This document shows positions 45,766-59,310 of a stretch of 64,000 nucleotides of DNA, one piece after another. The DNA is taken from positions 26,140,501 through 26,204,500 of the forward strand of contig NC_059501.1 in assembly GCF_914767665.1 (NCBI RefSeq), given 5' to 3'. The stretch comes from Harmonia axyridis (taxonomy: Eukaryota; Arthropoda; Insecta; Coleoptera; Coccinellidae). Made by a program: the position numbers and the translations under genes. The notes under the pieces are model-generated. The model saw only the letters and a program-made list of their open reading frames with translations, made no database searches and was not told the origin of the DNA. How positions within the stretch are numbered: the stretch's first letter is position 1; every line of letters begins with the position of its first letter.

Positions 45766-46024
45766 TTGCTCGACCTCGATCGTATTGACTGTCTAGTATT
45801 CGCAATCTCTAATGTACTGATCCATAGTGATTATATAATATATTAAATTACAAATGAAGTATAAGATAGTAACCCAGTATAAAACAGCATTATATATAGA
45901 TAGAACAAAAATTACTAATGGCTTACAATTATGATGATGATAATATATTATTTTTTTTTTTTTATAATAATTCAACAACAATAATAACTGAAATGTTTAT
46001 TTTATCTATTTCTTTATTAAGTAC

Positions 46025-46348
46025 CTACTTTGATTTTTTTCCAATATGCAATGAAGACGAATCAGAACAAAGTTTCATAATTTTATCCAATTTTATTTGG
46101 TTTTTCTTGAGTTCGATTGATACGTTTTCTTTCGAAGCCACCAATGAGGTTCGTAGTTGTTCCCCCGGAGTTTCGGGCTGTAGGAGCAGTTTCTGTGTCG
46201 GTGTGGCAGAGGTACTTTTTGTCTTCGGTAAGGCTTCGTCTTCTTCAATTCCTAGTAACTCTTCAATAATAAACTCATTTCCATTTACAACCAACTTTTT
46301 TCCGTTCTCTGATAATACGTATGAATATTTCAAATAATTATATTTCAA
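46025..46348 (-). pseudogene. LINE ORF1 remnant fused to neighbouring frame by deletion, unit 2
   Basis: Only the C-terminal part (KLVVNGNEFIIEELLGIEED) remains. A deletion of about 640 bp (corresponding to about 23,574-24,215 of unit 1) joins it to upstream sequence, giving a chimeric 107-codon frame beginning KYNYLKYSYVLSENG. Confidence 0.75.
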
Positions 46349-46790
46349 TGCTTTTCCATGGATTGAATCAAATGATTCTTCAGCCTTATAATGTTTTCTG
46401 TAGTACTCACGTGAGTATAAAATTTGGTTATTTTTTAAGCAGAGATTCCACTATTTTAGTTCACTTTTACACAGCAATATTGAAGAACATCTGTAAGCGA
46501 AGACTTATCTTATTAAATCATAATTATGAAGTGAATACTGTTGTAAGTAATTTTGTTCATGATCAAAACAATTTACTTTTCATAATATTTGAGTTAACTA
46601 AGACCACTAATATACTTTCTTTCAGAACAATGAAACTTTTCAAAAATATGTGTCATCAGAGTTGCTGACACCTGTAAGTCAGCTTCTGAGAGTCTCGGAG
46701 CTTGCATAGACTGAATGAATTTTAGAGAAAGAGACTCCTCCGCCCCCTGGAAATCAAGATATAAAAAAAGAAAATTTGATGGTAACAAAA
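46310..46790 (+). pseudogene. Gene X, B-side copy in unit 2
   Basis: Counterpart of 24,217-24,722: EVNTV, GTAAGT donor at 46,543, 83-bp intron, TTTCAG to 46,625, NNETFQKYVSSELLTPVSQL and the same TAG (46,707-46,709). Confidence 0.5.
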
Positions 46791-47011
46791 CCTATTTCAA
46801 AGTATCAATTGTTTATTACTATCATTCATTTTTTGTCAAGGGAACCACCATTATCAAGAAGGAGACCACATTTCCAAAATGGTTGTTACGGCGAGTCGAC
46901 TACATTTCCCTGCGTCACATTTTGGAGCTTCGTGACCCCAGGAATCATTATACTTACCAATTAAATCATTTGTCTTTATTACTTCATAACATTACTGCTG
47001 CGCCCAACTGA
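46785..47011 (+). repeat. Conserved short frame downstream of gene X (B side, unit 2)
   Basis: KKETTFPKWLLRRV frame again open. Confidence 0.3.
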
Positions 47012-47334
47012 TATTTTGGTATAGTACTTTGAATGTGAAATGAAAAAAAGAAGGAGACTACAATTTCCAAGGCTCTCACTCGAACAGAGTTTGTGGAGAA
47101 ATATTACACTCCTTGATAAGAGATTGAATCTCTTAAAAACAGGAAGAAAATTAATGAAGGAATTCTTACTACATTAAAGGATAGAGAAGCGAAAGTTATG
47201 ATCAATACACAGATAATTAAAATAAAAGTGGAGTAGTGAGAACCGTTTTGCAATCACAGAGTCAAATCCAAGGTGTCCCACCCTGAATTTGTCTTTGTGA
47301 CTTTGGGTGAGGCACAGATGGCACCTGATCAACT

Positions 47335-47700
47335 TAATTAAAATCAAAATCAATATTTGAAATAGATTGTTTATTTAGGAACATTACTGCTTATGAATTA
47401 CTTATGAGGAAATTGTTGCTCACAAATTAATTAAAATAAAAATCAATATATTTAAAATAGGTTTATTCAATGATATTACTTCTTATGGATTACTGCTTAA
47501 GATTAATTTTGAAGAAATTGTTGTTCATAAATTTATTAAAATGAAAATCAATATTTGAAATAGCTTTATATAGGAATATTACTGCTTATGAATTAATTAT
47601 GAAGAAATTGTTGTTCAGAAATTAATTTAAAAAAAATCAATATTTAAAATAGGTTTCTTTGAGAATTTTACTAATTAATTCGATAAAATAAATATTGATT
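47335..47700. repeat. AT-rich minisatellite 3' of ZNF-B, unit 2
   Basis: Counterpart of 25,245-25,600, about four copies of the ~95-bp unit. The degenerate 3' remnant follows at 47,710-47,845. Confidence 0.65.
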
Positions 47701-48057
47701 ATTTCTGTTCTGCAAGCGTTGATATTCACAATCTGATTGTTGAGAGGTACCTCAGTTACATTTGTCCTCACGATTAAATTATTCAATTCTGAATCGTCAT
47801 AACATCATCAGGCACTAGAGGTAGTTACTCATTTTCCCATGACAATTTTGTTACCAAACACAGTGAACTTGTATAGGTGATATTTTAGTTTTTTTCATTC
47901 AAATGAATAGTATTTATATGCTTTTTTTAGGTTTCTTTTATAACTGAATCATACTCGTATGCGAGTATGAGTATGATTATGAATGATTATGAATGAACAT
48001 GAGTAGTTAAAAATGTTAACACATTCGCGTTTATTGAAGCGAATAACATTCATATCT

Positions 48058-49991
48058 TTATCGACTCCTCCCTTTTCGTTTATACTTCAAATGAACTTCA
48101 TCTATATGCCTTTTGATGCTCTGTTTATAAGCTGAAGCATAGTTGCACAGGTGACATTTATGTTCTCGTTTATCCAAATGAACAGCCTTTATATGGTTTT
48201 CAAGAACTTTCTTTTCATTAGCAGCATACTCACAAAACACACATTTATGTTCTCGTTTATTCGAATGAACTGCAACTATATGATTTTTGATGTTCCCTTT
48301 ATAAGCTGTAGCATAGTTGCACAGGTGACATTTATGTTCTCGCTTTTCCAAATGAACAGCCTTCATATGATTTTCAAGTTGTCATTTCTGCTGAGCTACA
48401 TACTCACAAAATTCACATTTATATTCTCGTTTGTTCAGATGAACTACTTCTATATGCCTTTGGATGTTCTGTCTATAAGCTGAAGCATAATTGCACAGGT
48501 GACATCTATGTTCTCGTTTATCCAAATGAACAGCCTTTATATGATTTTCAAGGTTTCCCTTCTGATTAGCTACATACTCACAAAACCCACATTTATGTTC
48601 TTGTTCATTCAAATGAACTGCACCTATATGCTTTTTGATGTTCTGTTTATAAGCTGAAGCATAGTTGCACAGGTGACATTTATGTTCTCGTTTATCCAAA
48701 TGAACAGCCTTTATATGGTTTTCAAGATGTTTCTTTTCGTTAGCAGCATACTCACAAAACACACATTTATGTTCTCGTTTATTCGAATGAACTGCAACTA
48801 TATGCTTTTTGATGCTATGTTTATAAGCTGAAGCATAGTTGCAGAGGTGACATTTATGTTCTCGTTTATCCAAATGAACAGCCTTTATATGGTTTTCAAG
48901 TTGTTTCTTTTCGTTAGCAGCATACTCACAAAACACACATTTATGTTCTCGTTTATTCGAATGAACTGCAACGATATGCTTTTTGATGCTATGTTTATAA
49001 GCTGAAGCATAGTTGCAGAGGTGACATTTATGTTCTCGTTTATCCAAATGAACAGCCTTTATATGATTTTCAAGGTTTCCCTTCTGATTAGCTACATACT
49101 CACAAAACCCACATTTATGTTCTTGTTCATTCAAATGAACTGCACCTATATGCTTTTTGATGTTCTGTTTATAAGCTGAAGCATAGTTGCACAGGTGACA
49201 TTTATGTTCTCGTTTATCCAAATGAACAGCCTTTATATGGTTTTCAAGATGTTTCTTTTCGTTAGCAGCATACTCACAAAACACACATTTATGTTCTCGT
49301 TCATTCGAATGAACTGCAACTATATGCTTTTTGATGCTATGTTTATAAGCTGAAGCATAGTTGCAGAGGTGACATTTATGTTCTCGTTTATCCAAATGAA
49401 CAGCCTTTATATGGTTTTCAAGAACTTTTCTTTTTTTTAGCAGCATACTCACAAAACACACATTTATGTTCTCGTTTATTCGAATGAACTGCAACTATAT
49501 GCTTTTCGATATTCTGTTTATAAGCTGAAGCATAGTTGCGCAGGTGACATTTATGTTCTCGTTTATCCAAATGAACAGCCTTTATATGGTTTTCAAGTCC
49601 CTGCTTATGTTTAGCAGAATACTCACAAAACTTACAATTATGTTCTCGCTTATTCAAATGAACAGCATCAAAATGCCGTTTTAGATTTGTCTTGTCATTT
49701 GTTGTATACTCACATACTAGACATTCTTGTTCATGTTTATTCGAAGGAGCAGCATCCATATGATTCCTAGTTTTATATTTATTAGATGAGTCATGTTTAC
49801 TACCCAATGGCTTAATTTCACAAGTAATTTTCTCATTGAAACTACAATCTCTCTTCATTTCAGTTTCATATCCAATCGACGATCTTATTCCATTCTCATC
49901 AATGTACTGGTCAACAATATCTATATCTTCCGTCTTAACGTCTTCGGTCTTTATATCTTCAGTATACTGCCCGTCAATTGTATGCTGGACA
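48058..49991 (-). pseudogene. ZNF-B, unit 2: 19-finger array, broken
   Basis: Same gene as 25,972-27,730 but with one extra 58-residue finger pair (19 fingers). Two lesions: a frameshift in an A/T run in finger 4 (about 49,430-49,440; the frame ends ..EYAAKKKKSS), and a Gly-to-TGA change in finger 16 (48,382-48,384, QQK-stop-QLENH). Finger 3 has the same CHLR defect. The N-terminal 146-codon frame (49,418-49,858) and the 370-codon finger frame (48,382-49,494) remain open separately. Acceptor at 49,992-49,993. Confidence 0.88.
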
Positions 49992-50316
49992 CTAGAATCA
50001 AAGAAGTTTATAGGAAATTTTTAGGATATTAAAAGAGAACACAATTTCAAAATTTTTTGGAATTTGAAGACAGTTTCATGTAACCTGCAAACTTTTACAT
50101 TTTATGTTTGGATAACATAGCTTCTGAAGAGACCCAAATATTTTAAAAGGATTATTTTTGCCATCTTTCCATTCGATAAAATTGTATGAATATCGTACCA
50201 GATTAATTTGTATCGTCCGAAGCAATGTTTTTTTTTTATTCGTATCTCATTTTCCCTTGAACCCTTTGGCCGATTTCAGCAATTAATTTCTTGAATTGTA
50301 GCTTCATTCCTCTAGA

Positions 50317-50800
50317 CAGTGGCGTACCCCGACATGAGCCTTGGGGGAGGGGGGCGGATAAAGAAAAAAAATCGTTTCCGATATGCTTTGAATTTGTATA
50401 TACTTTCTGAGATTGATTTTCAATGAGAGAAGTTCGGAGCTTTTACTTTGAAATCTCATTATTTTTTATCAGCTTGCTTATTTTCATCAATAATTTGGAA
50501 TTTTTGGCTCGTAAATAAATAATGATCATGCCGAAGACAGTCAGATCAGATCAAGCCTTTTAATATAGCAGCTGGATGAAGAATTCGTTGATTAAATTTT
50601 CACACGAATAATTTATGGAGCGTTGTGACTTGTTGTTTCGTCTTGATGGGGATAACATTGAAATTGTTGTATGTATTTTGTACTATATTTAAGCACATTG
50701 TAATTGTGGTTTGAATCTCAAATAAATTGAATTGAATTGAATTGAAAATTTACAAATTTACACATTACAATGGATATATCCTCCTTTGCGTAGGCCACTG
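50317..50800. mobile_element. CAGTGGCGTAC-ended element, unit 2
   Basis: Counterpart of 28,052-28,539. The right TIR has one change (TAGGCCACTG) and there is one fewer TTGAA repeat. Confidence 0.6.
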
Positions 50801-50974
50801 CTTCAGGTACATAAACGATTTAGATGCCATCTTCATTTAATCCGTTTTTGTTAAATGCAGGGGTGAACAAAAAAAGTAAATACAAGCTTTTATTCGAAGC
50901 AATAAACAAATAAATAAAATAAAATAAATAAAACAAAGGTCGGACGATGTCGGCACCGTTTGGCTAAAGATAGG

Positions 50975-51034
50975 GAAAATTGGAAAATTCAGGGGGAGGC
51001 CTATGTCCAGGAGTGGATGCAGACAGGCTGTTGA
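50975..51034 (+). pseudogene. LINE RT C-terminal relic, unit 2
   Basis: ENWKIQGEAYVQEWMQTGC-stop, as at 28,714. Confidence 0.5.
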
Positions 51035-53519
51035 AAAAGATTCGAAGTAAACTCAAATGTTGGCCCATCTTTTCTGAACATTTTCTCTTTTTATTTTTTA
51101 TTGCGATATATTAAATATGAGAGAACGCTTCATATGGTACCTTTGTTGAACAAGAAATTCATGTTTTGAATGGCAAAGCTCTTCAAGTTCATCATTTTGA
51201 AACTGTTTTGAGGTCTAATATTAATGATTTAAAAAAAAAACCTATGAACTGGGATATTAATACAATGAAAAGTCATTCATCATATTGATGAATTGTTCTC
51301 ATTGAATCAAGCAACAATTTCCGTTTTACCAATGAAATGTTGATTATTACAATGTTATGTTCATTATTCGATCCGTTGTACTTGTTGTAACTTGCTTCAG
51401 TAACCCCCTAATTTTTTTGTACCTATAATCGATAGAAATAATGAAAAATATAGTTTCTAATTTGGAAATCTTGAGTTTTGATGAATTTGATTTGTCCAAG
51501 TTCATGATCATCTTATAAACAACTTACAGTCCATTCAGGAATTATTGACATCGAAGAAGGCCTTGAACGTCTAATCGCGGCTTTATTTCTGGTTACGAAA
51601 ATATCACTAAATATTGCTATGGTTCATCATAGAAATAACCAGTTTAAATTATTTTCATCATATTTGTATCCGAAAGATCCCGAATTTTCGAAATTACGAT
51701 TATTACGATGGGACGCATACAGTCATGATTTCATAAATTGAAGTTCAGATTATATAACGTAAAAATATAGTGAAATGCTATCTCATTTCTTAGAAATCCA
51801 ATGAAGAGATATCTATTCATTTAAGAGTCGCCCATGAAAGATCCCATTGAAGATCATTAGAATATGCATATTTCATTTTCACCAAAGGCTCTTCAAAAAT
51901 TGTTGCATTACTGATGGACACTGAATACCAACCTGCTTGCAAAATTCTTATCAAATAACTCTTATGGATCATGTTAACAGTGGTGTCTAAACTGGTGAAG
52001 AAAACAGAAAAAACTGGTTGATAAATTTAAATAGTGTAGCTTAGTGAATGGAAGAGCCATATCATAATAAGACAGAAATAAAATTCAAAGAATCCATTTA
52101 GTATACGAAAAATTTTGATATTCCAGTTGTACTGTAACTTTCAAAATTGGAACCAATTTATCAGACAATGTGTAAATTACTTTCTAAAGTCACTATTCTT
52201 TGAAACTGTTCATGACATGAATGATTGATTAAATTTGTATGAAAAATATAGGTACTATTTATTCTCAAGTTTTCTGTTTTTTATTGAAATGCTTTTATAC
52301 TAGTTACTATTAAATTACATAAAGTATTTTGCCCATAACAGCTTTAACTCACTCACTAAAAGCATTCTTGCATGAAATTATTTTTAATTTGTGAATTTTA
52401 AAATTTTATTGCATTCTATTATTATCTTCAAGTGGGTAAGAGGTGAAGAAATTCTTGAAGTTACTCTTCTAAATATATTTTTCGATAAAATACTCAGTAA
52501 AAATTCTATAAAGCCATTGAAATTTATTAGATTTTTGGATTACTCATTGAAGAACAAAAAACAAATATAACAATACTTAATTTCAATATAGAATATAAAT
52601 AAACTATAGATGCAATGCAATAAACTTTGTTTAGCAACCCAATTATAAAATAATTCTTCCTTCATAGATTTATATAATCCTCATGATCACCACTGTCAAA
52701 ACAAAACATCCAGGTAAAAATCCAAATATCCAGCATTCAAAATAGTGCTCCTTCTACTTTTACCCTTGAATATATTTGAAAAACTTTTTGTTTTCTTTCT
52801 AGAGTCCACTGTTCAATAATGCTGCCATTTTCAAATAACCAAGTTTCCTCCAGATGAATGAATTTCACATTTTGTTGCAAATATTCTTTGTATTCACCAT
52901 AAAATCGTACTCAACTTATTATATTTTTTTGTTCATCAATAAGAATTTTCCTTTTATTAACTGTTTTGAACTTGTAACGAATTAATTATATGTAATGTTG
53001 TGTTCGATGGATTAAAATCTAGATGCTTTTTGGTCAAATTTTATCCAGACTGATATATTGGTTGCTTTTGGTAACAATCAAATCATTTAATGATTCTTTT
53101 AAGGTGAAATCGTATCGCACAGGTTTTCTTCCGCTAATAATACAGGCCGTACTGACTTGCTTTCTTCTTTTTTCAAACAGTATTGCGAGAAATACTCAAA
53201 TAAACTAATCAATGTGTGTTTGAAATTGATACAACTTTTCAATTTCAAAATTTCTTGGATCAAAACCAATAACACAAACAAACTGAAATCTGACATCCTG
53301 TCAATGACATTTCCAATGCCAACCCGAAATCTGCAATTCAAAATGTTACTGAATGAGCCAATAGCAACTTTATTCCGATTTTCCAAAGCCACCCGGGATT
53401 TCAATAATTCCTGAATGGACTGTATACATTTTTGTCCAAACCGCAAGCAGTCTTATAATACTATGTACTTGCAGAATTGAAAAAGAAAAATATTTTTGCG
53501 AAAAAAGCTTTTGTAGAGG

Positions 53520-53647
53520 ACTGAAAATATTTTAGGAAGAAAGATCATTGTCAAACGCCAATATACAAACTTTCAGCTCAAAATAGTGAAAATTATGATC
53601 AGCTTTCCATAAACGTCTAATAGAGGCCATCCCGGTGAATCAGCCTG
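53520..53647 (-). mobile_element. MITE end fragment at a TA site, unit 2
   Basis: As at 31,430 but about 30 bp longer inside; ends CAGCCTG next to TATAACAAC. Confidence 0.55.
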
Positions 53648-53946
53648 TATAACAACAAACAAGTAGCTAAGGATTTCAAACAAGTATGTTCCTGGGGAAT
53701 CAAATAATTGCTAAAAATCGACCGAAGGGTTCAAGAGAAAATGAACTGCTAACTTCGTTGATCTTTTTTTTCGTTTTTCCGTTTTTTCCGTTCTCCTAAT
53801 TTTGCCAATGTTGTATCATAGTATGAAGAACTATACTATGGTTATACATATATAACACAAAAAAAAGAAAAATGCGGGTTCATTCGAATACCTTACTCAT
53901 GAAATATTTTAAAGGTTTTTTGTAAAAAACAGATATAAATACTCAC

Positions 53947-54290
53947 TCATAGTCAAATGATATCCTATCATCATCTTGTCCCATTTCTTCTAATTCAGTC
54001 TTAACTCTTCTGTTGTGAATACTCATATATTATTCTTGGTACACATGGAGAATAGACCCTCGAATCTGTCACATGAAATTGGCAGCTACGTTGCCAAATC
54101 GAAAAATTAATCAGGTATTTGAAGTATTCATAGAAAATAGAAATATTTCACCAGTTCCCGCTACCGGTCTCGACAGTTATAATATCAGGTTACCTATATC
54201 TTTGAATATTTATTCTGATTCTAAATACGACAGTTACTGCTGCAACTAAATTCATCCTTGAAGCCAAGATGTTTATAGAAATACTCTGAC
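53947..54290 (-). pseudogene. Upstream exon region of ZNF-B, unit 2
   Basis: GTGAGT donor at 53,941-53,946 preceded by KTELEEMGQDDDRISFDYE. Further upstream the frame FEEF..INILASRMNLVAAV (to 54,417) is shifted relative to the A exon (FEELLEY), so this copy is damaged or differently spliced. Confidence 0.45.
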
Positions 54291-54419
54291 AAAACTCTTC
54301 AAATTGAATGGTTATAAGAACGTATAGGTAAAAGTACAAACTATAAAAAATGATACATATATAATTTTCTGATGTATGGAACGTTTTTAAAGTGGAATTT
54401 AGCGCTTGATAGCGCAAGT

Positions 54420-57030
54420 GAAGGTTTTCTTTATTCAGTTCTTCTTCGTAAGCTCTGTGAACTGAGTGATTGAAATATTCAAATGAATTTTCTGAAATGA
54501 ATTTTTCTCTTTAAGTAGTTTATTTGAAGACTGTAATGAAAGACTACTCATTATCATCATTAGGAATTGGGCTGGTGTGAATTATTTTTCCTGTAAAGTT
54601 GAAAGAAATTTTGATAAGTTCAATATGGCCATCAGACCTAGCCTATGGTGGATGAGGCAGTGAAAAAAGACTACTTAATTACAGTCAAGGCAAAAATCTT
54701 ATAGGTGTATCCACCTTCAGTTCTTCCATATGTTTAATGTAAAGTACATACAAATTTGCTAAGTTTCAGATATCGCTAACATATCACTGCGGTTGTAGTA
54801 GGAGTTCCCAATAAAATACCTCTATATCATCAAAAAGCTTTCTTCAATCTGCCAAGACAGTTGCCAATTTGACGTAGAAAATTGGACGTCAATCGAGGGT
54901 CTCAAAGTGTTGTGCCTATTCTATATGTTTTCTTTCTTCTGACACTGAAGAAATATTATTAGAAGTCAGTTCATCAATTGATAATTATGTAGATAAGGAC
55001 AAAACGCTCTAAGGTTAAATTTTCCAGATTTACTAATTTTGGGGTGTGAAATGCGAATTCGTACACAACAAATTTTGTCGCATATTGTTTGTCAAAAAAA
55101 AAAAAATAAATAATTTTTCGCCAAGGTCACTCCATTTATTTCACTTATACGCCGTTGATTTTTGTTTTATTATGGATATTCGACCAAAATTCACTATCAT
55201 TGATATTTCACGCATTTTCCAACATCAATATACCTATACGATAAACCTTTAGAATTAATATTTATTTTGTTTTGAAGTGTCAATTGTCGGTCGTGATGAA
55301 TTCACATACTAACAACGCGAACGACTCAAATCGAAAACTATGTGCGCTTTGTTGCCGGTTCCAGCAGATTTCAGATGGTCCAAGAATATAATAATAATAA
55401 CAACCTTTTTTATCAGGTGAAAGTTTAGCTATAGCTACTTTTACACTTTCACCTAATATTCAATAAGAATAATATATTCAACTATACGACAGATTGCCAA
55501 AAATATATATTTAATTTCAACACCGCATTTTTCTAGGGAAATCATTGGTCCAAAATGTAACAACTCATGCACATTTTATGAGGATCTTATGGATATATCC
55601 ACTTTCTCCCTATAATTCTACCTGATTGTATTATTTTTTCTCAAATTTTGCATCATTTCTGCGATTTTTCCAGGTCTCCCTTAGGGTTCAGTTCGGAATT
55701 ATCACCCACTATTATAAAACAAACTCCCTTGCAAAAAATAACCTAATTTAGGTACTTCTATCTTATTACTCTATCGCATTCAAAATGCAAAGAACTGACA
55801 TTTACCCCGACAGACTTCTTACTCTTAAAAAAATTGTTATTTTTTTTTACTAGACAGCAACAAGGGCGTAGATCTTTTGTTTTTTTCGGGGAAGGGGATG
55901 TTAATGAGAAAAAAATTTTTTGACGATAACGTTTACTCATATATGTAATGTGAGAAAGAGAGGTTTGATAACGAAGTTTGAACCAAATATTACTCGAAAT
56001 ATTTTTTTATTACCAATTCGATTGTTTTCACCTTATATTGGCCATTAGGTGTTCCTAAATTGAAGTTACGAAGGAAAATAAGAGGTTCCTCAGATAATTC
56101 TGAGAATAAAAAGCCCCAATAAGCATGAGCTCGCAAACGCTTTATTTTCGAGATACAGGGTGTTACTTGTAGTCTTACTTTTTGGTAATGCTCATTTCAC
56201 TTCATGAAATCATTTTTAATCTTCGCCACATAGTGGGTAAATAAGTACCAAAACTCATAATTAATTTATTCATCACAGCTTATAAACTGGATCTTTGTAA
56301 TGACTTGGATTTTCCTGAGGATTACTGGAGAATAGTTCGATATTATTTTTTCTCGAAATCGGTAGCATAGACGTCAAAACTACAAGAAATCGAAAAGTAT
56401 AGTTCTGGACGAAAGAGAATCCCGAGCCCCGAGTTTGAATTGCCAATAATTTGGAGTCATAGCATAATCATTTTACCGAAAGATGTAAGAACTCATACGA
56501 AATGAATGAAATAGCAAAATATGTAAATTTCAAATTTTTTGCATGTTTTAGCGGTTTTCGTAAATTGTTCACCTTTTCTTCTTTAGCTCTTTTTGGGGGT
56601 TAAAACTCTGCATATTGAAGAAAATTCATCACTTCTGGCAACACTGGTTTGTCTGCTCACAAAACCTATGAAAACTATCTTAATGGCATCTTTGAACATA
56701 CGATGGAACCTAATTAGCAGGTTGTTTGAATTGAACTACATCCGATCAGAGATTATTTAGAGAATAGGTACTTAACACAGAATACTAAGTACTGATATGG
56801 TTTCGATCAATCTGAAATGTATCTTTTTATGATAATTATCTATTATATCTTTTGAATATTGCTTATGTATTCATTTGAAAAAATAACAGTTAATTAATTC
56901 TGTTCAGCATATTTTATGGCTCCTTATCCCTCTCAAAAAGTGACTGTTCAAAATTAAGAAATGATTAAAAATTGTTATTCACAACTTCTTTAAAATAAAA
57001 ATCATCTATTTTATTATTTGAAAATGTTAC
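54420..57030. other. Intergenic stretch between ZNF-B and ZNF-C, unit 2
   Basis: No recognised gene; counterpart of 32,171-34,890. Hairpin at 55,415-55,454. The ORFs present (55,046-55,252, 55,758-55,940) are not maintained between units as meaningful proteins. Confidence 0.5.
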
Positions 57031-57032
57031 TA

Positions 57033-57172
57033 TTAATTCAATATGTTCTGCAAGCGTTGATATTCACAGTCTGATTGTTGAGAGGTAGGTACATCAGGTA
57101 CATTTGCCGTCACAATCAAATTATTCAATTCTGAATCGTCAATATTATCAGGTACTAGAGGTAGTTCCTCAT
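57033..57172 (-). other. 3' coding remnant downstream of ZNF-C, unit 2
   Basis: Counterpart of 34,891-35,031, with the same VPTSQQSDCEYQRLQNILN ending. Confidence 0.35.
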
Positions 57173-57189
57173 TTCTTACAAAAAAATTC

Positions 57190-57743
57190 TGTTACAATTT
57201 GCAATAAACTTACATAGGTGATATTTATTTTTTTTTCATTCGAATGAATAATATATATATATATATGCTTTTGGAGGCTTTCCTCCTTAACTGAAGCATA
57301 CTCGTATGCTTTAGTTGAAAAAATGACTCCTATATTCTCATCAATATGCCTTTGGATGTTCGTTTTATGGGCTGAAGTAGAGTTGCACAGGTGACATCTA
57401 TGGTCACGTTTATCGAAATAAACAGCCTTTATATGAATTTCAAGTCCTCCCTCCTGTTTATGTTCATACATACTAGACATTCAAGTTCTTGTTTATTCAA
57501 AGAAACAGCATCCATATAGTTCGTTATTTGATCTTTATGATATGACGCATGTTCACTACTCAATGGCTTAATTTCAAAAGTAATTCTCTCATTGAAACTA
57601 TAATCTCTCTTCATTTCTGTTTTATATCCAATAGATGATCTTATTTCATTCTCATCAATGTACTTTTCAACAATATCTATATCTTCAGCCTTCAAAGCAT
57701 CAGTATGCTGCCGTCAATTGTATACTGAACACCGAGCTGAACA
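57190..57743 (-). pseudogene. ZNF-C finger exon remnant, unit 2
   Basis: Counterpart of 35,083-35,588. It retains IVEKYIDENEIRSSIGY, where unit 1 has lost five codons. One finger (CHLCNSTSAHKTNIQRHI) and one cysteine-less finger remain. Frame breaks near 57,440 and in the (TA)n tract. Confidence 0.78.
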
Positions 57744-57745
57744 CT

Positions 57746-59310
57746 AGAATCAAATAAATTATTGTTAAGAGGAACAATGAAAATTTAGGATGTTAGGAGA
57801 GAACACAATTTCAACATTTTTGGACTTGAAAGAATGTTTCATATAATCTGTTACCTGCAAATTTGCTATTCAATAAGAGACTTATTTATAATGGCAATCA
57901 GAAAATTTTGAAATCCGGAAAAAGTAATCCTATTATTGAAGTTATATTATTCTCTTATAATTATTTTCAGACGTTAAAAACCATTATTTTCACTTTTATG
58001 TTTGGGAAACTTAGCATCTGAAGTGACCCAAATATTTCACAAGGATTATTTGTACCATCTTCCCATTCATTGAAAATAATATAAATATCGTACCAGTTTG
58101 ATTTTGAACCATTATTGATTTGAAATTAATTTTGACCCACTGCTTATTGTTCGAAGAAATCATTATGTTTGTTTTTGATTTGCGAGTAATCTCTGAATTT
58201 TTGGATATTTTTAGAGTGGAAAAACATTGTGGAATAAAAAATAATCAATCACCATTCAAAAATAATACAGGATCTTCAAAAAATATATATACACACAGGT
58301 AAATTTAGGGAAACCGACAATATTTCAAGAAAGTTTATTGTTCATTTTCCCTTGAATACTTTGGCCGATTTCAGCAATTATTTTTTAGGTTTGTAGCTTG
58401 ATCCCTCGAAAACATAACGGTTCAGAAGCCATTCTTCTTTGTGATTTCTCGAATTTGAGAAAGAATTCAGCACTTCATATAGTACTACTTTTCGAGAATA
58501 AATGGTTTGAATCGCAAAACTCTTCAAGTAAATTTAAATTGAAACACCGGAAAATGTACGTAAATTCCATGAAAAAGTTAATTGTATTGATTCATTACTA
58601 TAATATTAGGTTATTCGATCAGTTGTACTTCGTAACAATAACATAGAATTTGTCTAAAGTAGTTGATATAAACCGAAACATATTATGCTCAAAATTCTTC
58701 TATCCAATGAATATTTCATCGAACAGCAAACGCTCAACATCAATATTGATAATTACCATTCCTTAATACAATAAACACTTTTTTTCCTACTGAAACCACT
58801 CGAAATTGAGATATCGCAATAAATAAAAAGAGAATATCTTCAAAAAATATAAGGCAATGTGTGAGTTTAAAGTAATCATATCTCATTTGAATCAATTTGA
58901 AGATTAAATATGTAAAGAGTAGTTTTTCCTCCTCGATTTCGTGCCAACACGAAACACTTTCGTTTGTCAACAGTTCACACTTCACACCAAAGGGAGTTGT
59001 CAATAATTTATTACTTTTCATTTTTTTTTTGTTCTCCTCTGTATATAACAACAATCAAAGAAGCTGAGGACGACATTCAAGTAGTTATATTTCTGAGAAA
59101 TCAAACTACAACTAAAGAAAGCATTGCTAAAATCAGCTAAAGGGTTCAAGAGAAAATGAACTCGTTGAGATTTTGCCCGTTCCCCTAATTTTGCCGATTT
59201 ATATGTGAATTGTTCCTAAAAAAAGAAAAATATCAGATTCATTCAAGTAAGTTACTCTAGAAATATTTCATTAGCTTGTTGTTCAATAAAATAATAATAA
59301 TAATACTCAC
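57746..59310 (-). other. Intron region of ZNF-C, unit 2
   Basis: About 1.6 kb without a gene; lacks the LINE found at 36,296-36,815. The unit 2/3 phase mark ATTCGATCAGTTGTACTT is at 58,613. Confidence 0.5.

Larger units (their letters stand above)
50801..53946 (-). other. Inferred ZNF-B intron remainder, unit 2
   Basis: Holds the LINE relic (50,975-51,034) and the unknown frame (53,103-53,446). Otherwise no gene. About 210 bp present in unit 1 (31,222-31,432) is absent here. Confidence 0.45.
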
